Source: an uncultured delta proteobacterium
GTDB lineage: Bacteria; Desulfobacterota; Desulfobulbia; Desulfobulbales; Desulfurivibrionaceae
Assembly: GCA_903869265.1 (NCBI GenBank)
Contig: CAIPYE010000015.1
Span: forward strand, 248,001 to 312,000
Length of the DNA: 64,000 nucleotides
Reading direction: 5' to 3'
Shown: piece by piece, positions 17,470-26,859 of the stretch
How positions within the stretch are numbered: the first letter of the stretch is position 1
Layout of the letters: every line of letters starts with the position of its first letter
Program-made: the position numbers and the translations under genes
The notes under the pieces: generated by a model
Databases searched by the model: none
What the model saw: the letters and a program-made list of their open reading frames with translations, nothing else
Told to the model about the DNA's origin: nothing

Positions 17470-18696
17470 ATGAACAGATTGAGGTCATACGTTCATCTTT
17501 TCGTTTTTACGGCATTTTTGCCTTTTGCCCCATTGGTTTATGGAGAAGAAATTTTTCATCACGGCGGAACAGGCGACTGCCAGGGATGCCACACCACACC
17601 GCCGGATTTGCTCGGCAGCGATGCCAGTTCAACCTGCCTCAGGTGTCATCAGGCCAAAATCGGCATCTCTCCCCCGGATCAATACTATGTCGCCACCGAC
17701 CCGGTCACCTCTACGCTCTGTGTGCAACTCCCCCCTGGCGGAGACTTCTGCTGGCTGAAAAAAAATTACAGCTGGACTCCGAGCGGAACTCGCATAACCC
17801 AGCGCAGTGACGGATACAGCCATGGCCACAATATCGTTGCCCTTGATTACGGCTATATGCCTGACAGCGTCTTTTCCATGGCACCGGGCGGAACCTATCC
17901 CAGCGCCAGCCTTTCCTGCATCAGTTGCCATGATCCCCACGGCAATTATCGAAGGCTTGAAGATGGCTCAATCGCGACCAGCGGCCCGCCTGTGGTTGCA
18001 TCCGGCTCTTACGCCAGCAGTCCGGAGCCGAGTGCCAGCGGAGCGATCGGGGTATACCGCCTGCTGGCGGGAGTAGGGTATCAGCCAAAAAATGCGCCGG
18101 GAGCACCGGTATTCGTGGCCGACCCGCCCCTTGCCGTGGCCCCTTCGCTCTATAATCGGGCCGAGACAACAAGCAATACCCGGGTGGTATACGGCAGCGG
18201 CATGTCGGAGTGGTGCCAGAACTGTCATCCCCTGTTTAATGATGCACACATGCACCCGGTGGGGAAACGCGCCTCCTTCTCCCATACGACGATCAATAAT
18301 TACAACAGCTATATTGCCTCGGGGAATATAACCGGCAGTCCGGCCTCATCCTATTCATCCCTCGTTCCCTATGAACTTGGCTCAACGGACTATGCCCAGG
18401 TAAAAATGATGGCCAAAATCGCCGACAGCAGCGGTCCCTCCGGAACAGCGAATGTGATGTGTCTTTCCTGCCACCGGGCGCATGCTTCCGGTTGGGACAA
18501 AATACTCAGGTGGAATATGGCCTCAGATTTTATCATTTATGAAGGGATGTATCCCGGAATCGACAACAACTCCCCGCCACAATTCGCACAAGGGCGAACC
18601 GCCGCCGAAACCCGGAAAACCTTTTATGACCGGCTGGTCAACAGCTTTGCCAGGTACCAGAAAAGTTTCTGCAACAAGTGCCATATCAAGGATTGA
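17470..18696 (+). CDS. hexaheme c-type cytochrome, periplasmic
   Basis: A 408-residue protein with a signal peptide ('FVFTAFLPFAPLVYGEE') and six CXXCH haem c motifs: CQGCH, CLRCH, CISCH, CQNCH, CLSCH and CNKCH. Several distal His residues follow, such as CHDPH and CHRAH. The spacing is wide and the long middle section has no haem sites, unlike compact tetrahaem cytochromes. The start is at the ATG after a GGGGGGAGA ribosome-binding site. The protein probably carries electrons in the periplasm. No partner oxidoreductase is adjacent, and its block is framed by direct repeats. Confidence 0.8.
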   Translation: MNRLRSYVHLFVFTAFLPFAPLVYGEEIFHHGGTGDCQGCHTTPPDLLGSDASSTCLRCHQAKIGISPPDQYYVATDPVTSTLCVQLPPGGDFCWLKKNYSWTPSGTRITQRSDGYSHGHNIVALDYGYMPDSVFSMAPGGTYPSASLSCISCHDPHGNYRRLEDGSIATSGPPVVASGSYASSPEPSASGAIGVYRLLAGVGYQPKNAPGAPVFVADPPLAVAPSLYNRAETTSNTRVVYGSGMSEWCQNCHPLFNDAHMHPVGKRASFSHTTINNYNSYIASGNITGSPASSYSSLVPYELGSTDYAQVKMMAKIADSSGPSGTANVMCLSCHRAHASGWDKILRWNMASDFIIYEGMYPGIDNNSPPQFAQGRTAAETRKTFYDRLVNSFARYQKSFCNKCHIKD

Positions 18697-18731
18697 GCCT
18701 GTGGGGAAATTGCTATACAGGTATTCCCTGA

Positions 18732-18835
18732 AGCGATACTATGGCATTGATAAGCGAATAAGGGAGCGGCCCTGGCAACCAAAGACCGCGACCGGCTGAC
18801 AGAGACCATGCCCTCACCTACCATGTAGTATCGCT
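18732..18835. repeat. inverted repeat enclosing a gene remnant
   Basis: AGCGATACTATGG at 18732-18744 is nearly the reverse complement of CCATGTAGTATCGCT at 18821-18835 (two extra bases). The lipoprotein gene remnant lies between the arms. It could be a small non-autonomous element or simply a stable hairpin. Confidence 0.4.
18761..18828 (+). pseudogene. remnant of the lipoprotein gene 3' region
   Basis: The bases correspond closely to about 17145-17210 of the lipoprotein gene. Its translation contains 'KDRDRLTETM', while the intact gene has 'KDRDRLAETM'. The reading then meets a stop at 'TM*'. Only this short piece is conserved, so it is a decayed partial duplication. Confidence 0.65.
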
Positions 18836-18883
18836 GAAAAACTCGATAAACAACGGGATACAAAAAAAAGGGGGACAAGAAGC

Positions 18884-18922
18884 CCGGCGGTGCTGACATA
18901 GCTAGTTGAGACGGACCGCCGG
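18884..18922 (+). promoter_or_regulatory. hairpin upstream of the AhpD-like gene
   Basis: CCGGCGGT (18884-18891) and ACCGCCGG (18915-18922) form perfect 8-base arms around a 23-base loop. The hairpin ends 38 bases before the start codon. It could be a leader structure; I do not recognise a known riboswitch. Confidence 0.35.
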
Positions 18923-18960
18923 TGATGCAGGTCATTCGACAAATACACAGGAGGATTTAT

Positions 18961-19285
18961 GACAAAAGACAATCCGCAACTTCCGCATCATTATAAGTCA
19001 ATACAACAGAGATACCCCAATGTCAGCGCCGCACTTGAAGATCTCGGCACTGCAGTGCGAGAAGCCGGTCCGATCGACATCAAGACAGGCCACCTGATCC
19101 AGCTTGCAGGCGCGGCAGGGATTCGCTCAGAAGGGTCTGTTCACAGTCACACTCGACGTGCCATCGAAGCTGGTGCGACACCCGAGGAAATAAAGCACGC
19201 TGTACTTCTGCTCACTAGCACGATAGGCTTTCCAACGGTTGCTGCCGCATTGAGTTGGGTCGATGAAGAGTTGGAGAGAAGTTAA
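18961..19285 (+). CDS. carboxymuconolactone decarboxylase / AhpD-like protein without cysteines
   Basis: A protein of about 108 residues whose ATG follows an AGGAGG ribosome-binding site. It has the alpha-helical CMD/AhpD fold signature 'EGSVHSHTRRAIEAGATPEEIKHAVLL'. The redox CXXC pair of AhpD is absent: Ser and His occupy that region. Peroxidase-type disulfide chemistry is therefore unlikely, and it belongs to a cysteine-free CMD subgroup of unknown activity. It sits alone in a repeat-bounded block with the hexaheme cytochrome. Confidence 0.75.
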
Positions 19286-19314
19286 AATAAACACGAAACA
19301 GATTAGTAAATATG

Positions 19315-19331
19315 GGGAGTGTCCCTCTTTA
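19315..19331. repeat. 17-base direct repeat, right copy
   Basis: Identical to 17364-17380. It lies between the AhpD-like gene and the convergent methyltransferase gene. Confidence 0.7.
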
Positions 19332-19379
19332 TTAAGGAAATCTCCTTGAGCAGTTGGCTCGGGCTGTGCGATCCTTGGG

Positions 19380-20363
19380 TTACCGTATCCCCGCCATAAT
19401 TCCGGCACCATTAGGGAGATTGATCGGTAACCGCTTCAGATCGCGCAGTCCGGCCCTGGCCAACATGTCGCACAATTCCCCTTCCGAATATGCTTGTCCG
19501 GACGGGGTGCCGATCAGCATGTTGAGCGAGAAAAGGGCTGGTTGAAGCGGCGCGGTCCGGCTGTCTTCAAGAATGAATTCCTGAATCAGGAGCAGTCCGC
19601 CTTTGTTAAGGGCCGCAGCAGCCTTGGCAACGATGGCGGCGCATGTTTCCGCCCCCTCGCTGTGCAGCAGGTGGGATATCCACGCCACGTCAAAATCGGA
19701 GCCAATGGGATCGTCGATGATGTTTCCCGCCCGGAACACGATCCGGTCGGAAAGAGCGAAACGCCCCACCGTCTGCTCGGCAAAAGGGCAGGTGGTCGGG
19801 AGATCATAGATAACCGCGGACAATTCCGGATTCTTCCTGCAAAAATGGATGGCATAGGTTCCTGGCCCTCCCGCCAGATCGAGCAGCCGGCGGCGACCGC
19901 CCAGGTCGATCTCCTCGGCAATCTGAGGAGCGAGCCGGGACGCCAAATTGAACATCCCCATCAAAAAACTTTCCCGCTCCGAATCAGAGGTATCGTGGCT
20001 TGAACGTTTACGAACCGGAACGCCGTGACGCACCGCCTGATCCAGCTTGCTCCAGCCATCCACCAGATAGTGATGGTGCATGATGATATGCCCAGCGTAA
20101 GCTGGAGAATTTTTGGAGAGATACTCGGCGCTGAACGCGGTTGTGGAGAAACCCTCGCCTTGCTTTTCCAAAAGTTCCATGGCGGTTAGGGCATTCAGAA
20201 GCATTTCAAGCCCACGCCGGTCCGCGTTGATGATCCGCGCCAGTTCCGACGCCGTCAGCGGCGCTTCGGCAAGATGGGTAAACACCTCCAGCTTGACGCC
20301 GGCATGCAGGGCGCAAGGGCTCCAGTAATTGCCGGCAAGCAGCAACAATTCGGACAATGTCAT
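19380..20363 (-). CDS. SAM-dependent O-methyltransferase (plant-type/acetylserotonin family)
   Basis: A 327-residue methyltransferase. The N-terminal winged-helix dimerisation domain contains 'LELLLLAGNYWSPCALHAGVKLEVF'-like sequence, of which the second half 'GVKLEVFTHLAEAPLTASEL' is typical. The Rossmann SAM site is 'LLDLAGGPGTYAIHFC', and the catalytic-helix region contains 'SHLLHSEG'. This architecture is shared with hydroxyindole and polyketide O-methyltransferases. The substrate is unknown. The neighbouring M16 peptidase gene lies 58 bases upstream on the same strand. Confidence 0.82.
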   Translation of the reverse strand: MTLSELLLLAGNYWSPCALHAGVKLEVFTHLAEAPLTASELARIINADRRGLEMLLNALTAMELLEKQGEGFSTTAFSAEYLSKNSPAYAGHIIMHHHYLVDGWSKLDQAVRHGVPVRKRSSHDTSDSERESFLMGMFNLASRLAPQIAEEIDLGGRRRLLDLAGGPGTYAIHFCRKNPELSAVIYDLPTTCPFAEQTVGRFALSDRIVFRAGNIIDDPIGSDFDVAWISHLLHSEGAETCAAIVAKAAAALNKGGLLLIQEFILEDSRTAPLQPALFSLNMLIGTPSGQAYSEGELCDMLARAGLRDLKRLPINLPNGAGIMAGIR

Positions 20364-20420
20364 TTGGCAGCTCCTTTTTTAAGCAGGCAATGGCAACCTT
20401 CGCTTGATAAACTCCCAGGA

Positions 20421-23087
20421 TCAATGCGGCTCAGGCCCGCTGGTGACCTGAACAAACCCCCTTGGCCTGATCCATTTTGAAAAAGCGGCCTTCACCTGGG
20501 CCGCGGTGATATCTTGGTACTTGCGCGTTGCGCGAAGGGGTTCGTCCAGGGGCAAATCCATCTGCGAAAGATGGATCAACTCCTGTCCAATCCCGGAGGT
20601 GCTGGTCTCGGACAGCACTATCTGGTGGACGATGAGATTTTTTGCCTGGGCCAGCTCCCGCGCGGTCACCAGGGAGGTCTGCATGTCCGCGAGATCCCGG
20701 GCTATGATTGCCTGGGCCTTTGAAACATTTCCGGGATTGCAGCCGTAATCCACCCCAAAGAGGGAGCGGGTTTTGCCCGCATCGAGAAAGGCATCAACCG
20801 CATAGACCAAGCCATTGGTCTCGCGGAGATCGCGATAGAGCCTGGTTGCGTAAAATGCGCCGGTCAGGACATGGAGGCCGGTTTGCAGGGCATAGTAGTC
20901 GGGGTCCGAGCGGGTCAGGCCAAGGGTCTGCGCAAGCCGCACCTCATCCTGAACCCTGCTTGTGTTGGGGACCACCACCGCCATGGGCTTATTCTCGGCT
21001 ATGGGCTGAAACTCGGTTTCAGGCTTGGGCCCCTCTGCTTTCCAGTCGCCGAAATATTTTTCAGCTTCGGCTTTCGCCTCTTCGGGCGTAATGTTGCCGA
21101 CCACCACGATCGTCGTCAGGTCGGGCCTGAAAACCCTGTGATAATACTCCCGGACATCGGCAAGGGTGAGCTTGTCCACGGTTTCCGGCCTGGGATACCG
21201 GAGAGCCGGGTCATCCTTCGGGTAGAGCGCTGTGGTGAGCGCCCGGCTGACCAGCCATTTCGGGCTCTTCTCCTGGCCGGCGAGCAGGGAGGAAGTTTCC
21301 TGCTGGACAACCTTGAACGCCTCCTCAGGAAAGGCCGGATGCAGCAGGTTGTCTGCGATGAGCGATACGCCGTGGCCGAAATGCTCCTTCATGACCTGGA
21401 GCGAGAAGGAGGTTCCCACTACGGCGTCGGCGCCAATTTCATCCAGGGCCGTATGAAAGGCCAGGCGATCCAGATCATTGCTGCCATAGGAAAAAAGATC
21501 ACCGAGCATCGCGGACACCCCTTCCTTGCCGGGAAGTTCTTCGAGACCGGGATTGTTTTTTACCTGACCGTAAAGGGTTATTGCCTCGCTAGTTCTGGTT
21601 GTTTTCACGATCAGCCGCAACCCGTTTTTCAGGGTCATATCGGCGGGTTGAACTTTTGCCGCCGCAACCAGGCGGGACTTTGTGACGTTTTTCGCCCAGG
21701 CCGGGAGTTTTACCTGCCTGACCTGCTTGGGGGTGAATGATTCATTGGTGCGACCGAACCCTTTGGCCTCAACCGGGGTGCCGGATTGCCTGGGGGTCAT
21801 GACCGCGGTGATTGCGGTGTCGTTGCGCAGATACTGTCGGGCCACCCGATTCACATCGTTAATGGTAACCGCCCGAATGGCCACGATATCGTCGTCGGGG
21901 GACGAATGGCCTTCCAGGGCCAGAGCCTGCGACCAGGCAGAGGCCAATCCCTCGATGGAATTCTTTTGAAACTCAGCCTGGGCGATTTCATGCCTTTTGA
22001 CTGCTTCAACCAGTTCCTCGGGCACGCCGCCTTCCGCATACCCCTGGATGATTTTCCGCAGGGTTTCCACCAGCAAATGCCCGTCTCCGCCTTGGGGAAA
22101 GGCGGCCATGGCAAAGCCGTACCCCATTTTCGGCAAGGCATAGCTTTCAAAGTCCGCGGAGAGCGCCTTGCCTTCCGGGACAAGCCCATAGAGATTTCCG
22201 CGCTGACTGGAAAGAATATCCGACAAAACCATACCTGCGGCAAAATCAGGACTCTCCAACCCCGGAAACCGATAGGCAACCACACTCATCCCATAGGAGA
22301 GATCCGAATCAAGGGCAAGCACGGCGGGCTTGAGGGGAGACAAGTCGATGGGAGCGCGGGCAGGGATTTTTTTGCCGGGGATGGCGGCAAACAGCCGTTT
22401 GACCATGGCCAGGGTCGGTTCAGGGGCAACGTCGCCGACGATGACCAGGATCGCATTGTTGGGCGCGTACCAGGTGTCGTAAAATTTCTTGAGCATGGCG
22501 CCGGTTGTCTTATCAAAGGAGGGGATGGTGCCGAGGGCGTCATGCGCATAGGGCGAGCCGGCAAAGAGTTTGTCCAGTAACCGACTGCCCAGGATATACA
22601 TCGGGTTGGACAAATCCTGAACCACCTCCTGCTCTATGGCCCCGCGCTCCTCGCGCCAGGATTTCTCGGAGTCGAGGATTCCATGCATTCTCAACGCCTC
22701 CACGTGCAGGGCGGTTTCCATGTCCGCAACCGGGACGGTGAAGAAATATTGGGTCAGGGTCTGCTGGGTCTGGGCATTGAAATTTCCCCCCAACCCGGCG
22801 ATGATGGCGGAGAGCTGATCCGGGCTGAGCCCCGGATTCCCCCGGAACATCATGTGCTCCTGCGCATGGGCCATGCCGGGAAAGCCCGGAGGAGCCTCAT
22901 TGGAACCAACCAGATAATTAACCTGGATGGTGACGACCGGAGCCAGGGAATTGCGCACGATGACAACCCGCAGGCCGTTTTTCAGAGTAGCCCTGGTGAC
23001 CTCGGAGGAGAGAGCTGGATGAACCCCAACAACGAGAAATATCGGCAGACAAACAGCTAACCGGAGATAGTAATTGATTTTTCCCAT
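20421..23087 (-). CDS. M16 family zinc metallopeptidase, two-repeat, secreted
   Basis: An 888-residue protein with a signal peptide ('RLAVCLPIFLVVGVHPALSS'). The inverted zinc motif HXXEH is in 'MAHAQEHMMFRG', and the third ligand region is 'ERGAIEQEVVQ'. A second M16-like domain follows ('YYHRVFRPDLTTIVVVGNI'). It lacks an HXXEH and is presumably structural, as in pitrilysin or PqqF-like pairs. It probably degrades peptides in the periplasm. I chose the ATG at 23087 because it puts the signal peptide at the N-terminus; a longer in-frame start exists at 23126. Confidence 0.88.
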   Translation of the reverse strand: MGKINYYLRLAVCLPIFLVVGVHPALSSEVTRATLKNGLRVVIVRNSLAPVVTIQVNYLVGSNEAPPGFPGMAHAQEHMMFRGNPGLSPDQLSAIIAGLGGNFNAQTQQTLTQYFFTVPVADMETALHVEALRMHGILDSEKSWREERGAIEQEVVQDLSNPMYILGSRLLDKLFAGSPYAHDALGTIPSFDKTTGAMLKKFYDTWYAPNNAILVIVGDVAPEPTLAMVKRLFAAIPGKKIPARAPIDLSPLKPAVLALDSDLSYGMSVVAYRFPGLESPDFAAGMVLSDILSSQRGNLYGLVPEGKALSADFESYALPKMGYGFAMAAFPQGGDGHLLVETLRKIIQGYAEGGVPEELVEAVKRHEIAQAEFQKNSIEGLASAWSQALALEGHSSPDDDIVAIRAVTINDVNRVARQYLRNDTAITAVMTPRQSGTPVEAKGFGRTNESFTPKQVRQVKLPAWAKNVTKSRLVAAAKVQPADMTLKNGLRLIVKTTRTSEAITLYGQVKNNPGLEELPGKEGVSAMLGDLFSYGSNDLDRLAFHTALDEIGADAVVGTSFSLQVMKEHFGHGVSLIADNLLHPAFPEEAFKVVQQETSSLLAGQEKSPKWLVSRALTTALYPKDDPALRYPRPETVDKLTLADVREYYHRVFRPDLTTIVVVGNITPEEAKAEAEKYFGDWKAEGPKPETEFQPIAENKPMAVVVPNTSRVQDEVRLAQTLGLTRSDPDYYALQTGLHVLTGAFYATRLYRDLRETNGLVYAVDAFLDAGKTRSLFGVDYGCNPGNVSKAQAIIARDLADMQTSLVTARELAQAKNLIVHQIVLSETSTSGIGQELIHLSQMDLPLDEPLRATRKYQDITAAQVKAAFSKWIRPRGFVQVTSGPEPH

Positions 23088-23220
23088 GATGTTTTGTGCA
23101 TCCTTTTTCTGCGCGGTTAAAATCAAAAATGACCTTGTATCTCTTGGTAATTATAATTATCACGATATACAAAGAGGCAAGAAAACAGCTTCCTCATTTT
23201 TCTGATACCGGAAAGATATT

Positions 23221-23658
23221 ATGGAATTTTTCGAATTCGCCGACATTCTGACCACCCAAGAGGAAATCCAGAACAAAGTCTCCATGGACACCCTCCCCTT
23301 CTTTTGCGAAGAGATTGAGGCGGTGGATGTAGCGGAGGAATTGGGCCGGGTCATTTACTTCCGCCACTGGGGGCGGTTTCACCTCCGGCAAGAAGATGTT
23401 ATGGGCGGGGTCCGTTTTTCCGTGCCGGACTGCCCGAACGCTTTGGCCTGGACCGTGACCACCGGCTATCCCCCCTACCCCGAGAAGATTGTCCTGCATG
23501 CCACCATCAACAGGCTTGCGCACGATGCTGGATTTATTGAAGCGACTCAGACGCTCCTGACTACGTTAAAATCCGGGTTGGAAGCAAATCTCCCCAACGA
23601 ATCCGCTCAAACGGGACCACGCCCCTTTCTCGTGCCCGACCTGCGCAACAATCTCTAA
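23221..23658 (+). CDS. hypothetical protein
   Basis: A 145-residue soluble protein that I do not recognise. It has no signal peptide, membrane helix or metal motif. The composition is chromosome-like and a GGAAAG sequence precedes the ATG. It stands alone between the divergently read M16 peptidase gene and the convergent MFS gene. Confidence 0.55.
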   Translation: MEFFEFADILTTQEEIQNKVSMDTLPFFCEEIEAVDVAEELGRVIYFRHWGRFHLRQEDVMGGVRFSVPDCPNALAWTVTTGYPPYPEKIVLHATINRLAHDAGFIEATQTLLTTLKSGLEANLPNESAQTGPRPFLVPDLRNNL

Positions 23659-23713
23659 CTATTTTCCCAGTGCGGACCCTGGCATGGCAAACCATGTCCC
23701 AACCCCACACTAA

Positions 23714-24967
23714 TCACTGAGCCCCACCAGTAGCCAATCGCCGCCGCTGCCTGGTTTCCGTTTCCAACGGCGGCAGGAAAATGGCCAGCAAGCCGATAGC
23801 GGGCAGATACGAGCAGAGGTGATACACGTAGCCAAGGCTGGTTGCATCAGCGAGATGCCCGAGCACCGCAGCGCCAATCCCGCCCATGCCGAAGGCAAAA
23901 CCAAACGACATCCCGGCCACCGTGCCGACCCTGGCCGGGAGCAGTTCCTGGGCATAGACCACAATGGCCGGAAAGGCGGAGGCGAGGATCACCCCGATGA
24001 ACACGCTGAGCACCCCGGTCCAGAACAGGTTGGCATAGGGAAGGGCCAGGGTAAAGGGCAGCACCCCCAGAATCGACACCCAGATCACCACCTTGCGGCC
24101 AAAGCGGTCGCCAATCGGCCCGCCGACCAGGGTGCCGGTCGCCACCGCGCCGAAGAAGACAAAAAGATGGAGCTGCGCGCTCTGCACCGGGAGATGGAAC
24201 CTGTCCATCAGATAAAAGATATAGTAGCTGGAGATACTGGCCATATAAAAGAACTTGGAAAACATCAGGGCCAGCAGCACCGCCAGGGTAAGGGCCACCC
24301 TGCCCCGGGGCAGCTCCATCTGAGGCGCCGTAGCACCGGCCCGGGAGATGAGGCGCATCAGCCCATGCCCCTTGTACCAGTGCCCGACCCGGATCAGGAG
24401 ATAGATGCCGAGCAGGGCGGCGAGGGAAAACCAGGCCAGGCTTGTTTGCCCGTGGCGCAAGACGATGAGCGCGGCAAGCAAGGGGCCGATGGCCGAACCG
24501 GCATTGCCCCCCACCTGAAACAACGACTGCGCCAAGCCGTGCCGACCCCCAGAGGCCATCCGCGCCACCCGTGAAGATTCGGGATGAAAAACCGAGGAGC
24601 CAGTCCCCACCAGGGCAGCGGCCAGCAAGAGCACCGGATAACTCCCTGCCTGGGAAAAGAGCACCAGCCCTGCCAGGGTTAAGCCCATGCCCACAGCCAG
24701 GGAATAGGGCCTGGGATTGCGGTCGATGAAAAAACCGACCATGGGCTGAAGGATCGAGGCGGTGCCCTGGAAGGTGAGGGTGATCATGCCGATCTGGGCA
24801 AAGCTCAAGCCATAGTTGCTCTGGAGCAGCGGATAGATCGCGGACAACAGGGTCTGCATCATGTCGTTGAGCAGATGACAGACACTGATGATGATCAGGA
24901 TGATAAAGGCTGTTTTTTCAGCGGGCGGCTGAGCGCTTGCAGCGGGCGAATTCACTGGGCTTTCCAT
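23714..24967 (-). CDS. MFS transporter, fosmidomycin-resistance (Fsr) type
   Basis: A 417-residue membrane protein with about twelve hydrophobic segments. The N-terminal part 'SVCHLLNDMMQTLLSAIYPLL' and 'GTGSSVFHPESSRVARMAS' are characteristic of the Fsr-like MFS exporters. 'IGDRFGRKVVIW' is the MFS loop 8-9 motif. It probably exports a drug or metabolite, but the substrate cannot be assigned from sequence. Confidence 0.85.
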   Translation of the reverse strand: MESPVNSPAASAQPPAEKTAFIILIIISVCHLLNDMMQTLLSAIYPLLQSNYGLSFAQIGMITLTFQGTASILQPMVGFFIDRNPRPYSLAVGMGLTLAGLVLFSQAGSYPVLLLAAALVGTGSSVFHPESSRVARMASGGRHGLAQSLFQVGGNAGSAIGPLLAALIVLRHGQTSLAWFSLAALLGIYLLIRVGHWYKGHGLMRLISRAGATAPQMELPRGRVALTLAVLLALMFSKFFYMASISSYYIFYLMDRFHLPVQSAQLHLFVFFGAVATGTLVGGPIGDRFGRKVVIWVSILGVLPFTLALPYANLFWTGVLSVFIGVILASAFPAIVVYAQELLPARVGTVAGMSFGFAFGMGGIGAAVLGHLADATSLGYVYHLCSYLPAIGLLAIFLPPLETETRQRRRLATGGAQ

Positions 24968-25049
24968 AATGGCGGCTTCGTGAATTCCCCGCTCAAGGCC
25001 GCATCAAGAGAGAGTAACAAATACGCACAGCGAGGGTTGAGCCGAAGCC

Positions 25050-25505
25050 TTACCGATCGTGGCCGTGCCCTTTATCTTTACCGTGACCTTTGCCGTTCTT
25101 CCCATGCTCATCATCCCGGCCCTCGTCGCGGCGGTCATCGCGACGATCATCTTGGTGATCACGATGCCTTTCCTGATAACGCGGAACATACTCGTGCTCG
25201 TACCAGTCGTCATGCACAAAGAAAACCCGCTCGCCGCAGGCGTTGTACTCGCGACAGTGCTTTTTCCAATGTTTGGCATGACCCGGGGGCACGTGCAGAT
25301 ATATCGGCGGGCGGTCCATCCGTACTCCCCGCTCAACGACGATCGGACGACGATAGATCACTCGGGGCTGCGGGAAGTCGCCGATGTCAATGTGACCATA
25401 GAAACCGGGTTGGCCGATGCTCACCGAAACGCCAACATCGCTAGCGAGTACTGGGGTAGCGACAGTGGCAGCGGCTATCGCTGCGGCAATGAGAAAACGT
25501 TTCAT
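25050..25505 (-). CDS. secreted His/Asp/Arg-rich small protein
   Basis: A 151-residue protein with a clear signal peptide ('MKRFLIAAAIAAATVATPVLA'-type; cleavage after about residue 21). The mature part has Pro- and Tyr-rich segments like periplasmic YXWGXW-type proteins. The last 45 residues are almost only Asp, Arg, His, Lys and Gly, a charged tail that may bind metals or nucleic acid. The function is unknown. Confidence 0.6.
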   Translation of the reverse strand: MKRFLIAAAIAAATVATPVLASDVGVSVSIGQPGFYGHIDIGDFPQPRVIYRRPIVVERGVRMDRPPIYLHVPPGHAKHWKKHCREYNACGERVFFVHDDWYEHEYVPRYQERHRDHQDDRRDDRRDEGRDDEHGKNGKGHGKDKGHGHDR

Positions 25506-25684
25506 TCTGAATCTCCTTGGGTTGGGGATTTATGAAAGCAATATACCATTTCTCCCAAAAAAGAGAATATTGTTGTTTGCGTGACGTACACTCGGAGTAG
25601 ACATGAGCAAGCGCCGGATTGACACCGTGCGGTTTCAGGGATAAACTGCCACCAAGACAAACGCTTCCCCTGGAGCCTCCAACC

Positions 25685-26182
25685 ATGCCCGTGTTCGACC
25701 CTTTCACCTCGATCTTCTGGCAGCGCATCTTCGTTGCCCTTCTCTGTGGCGGCGTCATCGGCTTGGAGCGTCAGCTGCGCGGCAAACCGGCGGGCATCCG
25801 CACCAGCATCCTCATCTGCCTCGGCACCGAAGTGTTTGTCGCCCTGGGCGCCATGCTCACCACGGAACCCGGCGGCGACCCAAGCCGGGTGGTGGGCCAG
25901 GTGGTCACCGGTATCGGCTTCCTCGGCGCCGGCGTCATCATGGCCAAGGAAGGGCTGCTGCAGGGGGTTACCTCGGCGGCGGTAATCTGGATGCTGGCAG
26001 CCATAGGCTCGGTCATCGGTCTGGGTTATGAGCGTGGCGCTTTGGCCTTGGCCGTGCTTACGGTCGGTGTGCTGACCGGAGTCGAGCTTCTCGAAACCAG
26101 TTTTCTCATGCTGCGCGAAGGGGTACACCCCCCGCATCTGCCTTTTAGACGGCGCGGCGATGATAACCCAGACCAGCAATAA
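25685..26182 (+). CDS. MgtC/SapB family membrane protein
   Basis: A 165-residue membrane protein. The MgtC signature 'GGVIGLERQLRGKPAGIRTSI' and 'GIGFLGAGVIMAKEG' are present, along with about four transmembrane segments. The ACT-like C-terminal domain of virulence MgtC is absent. Its role in Mg2+ or membrane-potential homeostasis is inferred from the family. I chose the ATG at 25685, since upstream codons do not match the family. Confidence 0.88.
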   Translation: MPVFDPFTSIFWQRIFVALLCGGVIGLERQLRGKPAGIRTSILICLGTEVFVALGAMLTTEPGGDPSRVVGQVVTGIGFLGAGVIMAKEGLLQGVTSAAVIWMLAAIGSVIGLGYERGALALAVLTVGVLTGVELLETSFLMLREGVHPPHLPFRRRGDDNPDQQ

Positions 26183-26385
26183 CTCCACCACGATCAAAAA
26201 AAATCCGTACATCCCGCCGGGCAAACCAGCCCATCGCCCATGGTCCCGTGGCACATTGCGCATCCCCCAATTATGGTTTTTCCCCACGATGTGATATCGT
26301 GAGTAAATTGCACAGTCCGTAACCAAGCAAATGGCGAAACCGCTCTGTCCTGGCGGCCTGCGCCAGACCGCCAGGAGGTGCGTTT

Positions 26386-26859
26386 GTGAAAAACCATGTG
26401 TGGCGACCACTCTACCTGGTCTTGGGGTTCATTGCCCTTTTTCTGGTGATCAGACATTTTCTCGTGCCCAAAGATTTCGGGGTGCATGGAAAAAATTTCA
26501 CCTACGGCTTCCACCGGGCCGGGAACATCCAAGAGTGGCAGGCGGTGCCGATCAAATACCACGGCCGGGAATCCTGCAATGAATGCCACCCGGAAAATGT
26601 CGCGGCCAACGCCTCCTCCAAACACGCCCCCATCCAGTGCGAGAACTGCCACGGCCCGGCCATGAATCACCCGGATAGCCCGGAAAAACTCCCCATCGAC
26701 ACCAGCCGGGAGCTCTGCCTGCGTTGCCATGGTGCCCTTTCCACCCCCGGCAGCCAGCGCTCCCGGATCAAGGGCATTGCTCCGGACAGCCACAACCCGG
26801 GAACGCCTTGCACAGATTGCCATAATCCCCACAAACCCGACCTGGAGGGCATACGATGA
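26386..26859 (+). CDS. membrane-anchored tetraheme cytochrome c
   Basis: A 157-residue protein with an N-terminal membrane anchor (about residues 8-25) and four CXXCH motifs at residues 64, 85, 111 and 142. The GTG start has an exact AGGAGG ribosome-binding site seven bases upstream. Its stop overlaps the start of the FeS protein gene as ATGA. With the FeS and NrfD genes it forms a cytochrome/FeS/NrfD menaquinone oxidoreductase module, similar in layout to Dsr-JOP or Nrf-BCD-type complexes. The direction of electron flow is not determined. Confidence 0.85.
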   Translation: MKNHVWRPLYLVLGFIALFLVIRHFLVPKDFGVHGKNFTYGFHRAGNIQEWQAVPIKYHGRESCNECHPENVAANASSKHAPIQCENCHGPAMNHPDSPEKLPIDTSRELCLRCHGALSTPGSQRSRIKGIAPDSHNPGTPCTDCHNPHKPDLEGIR

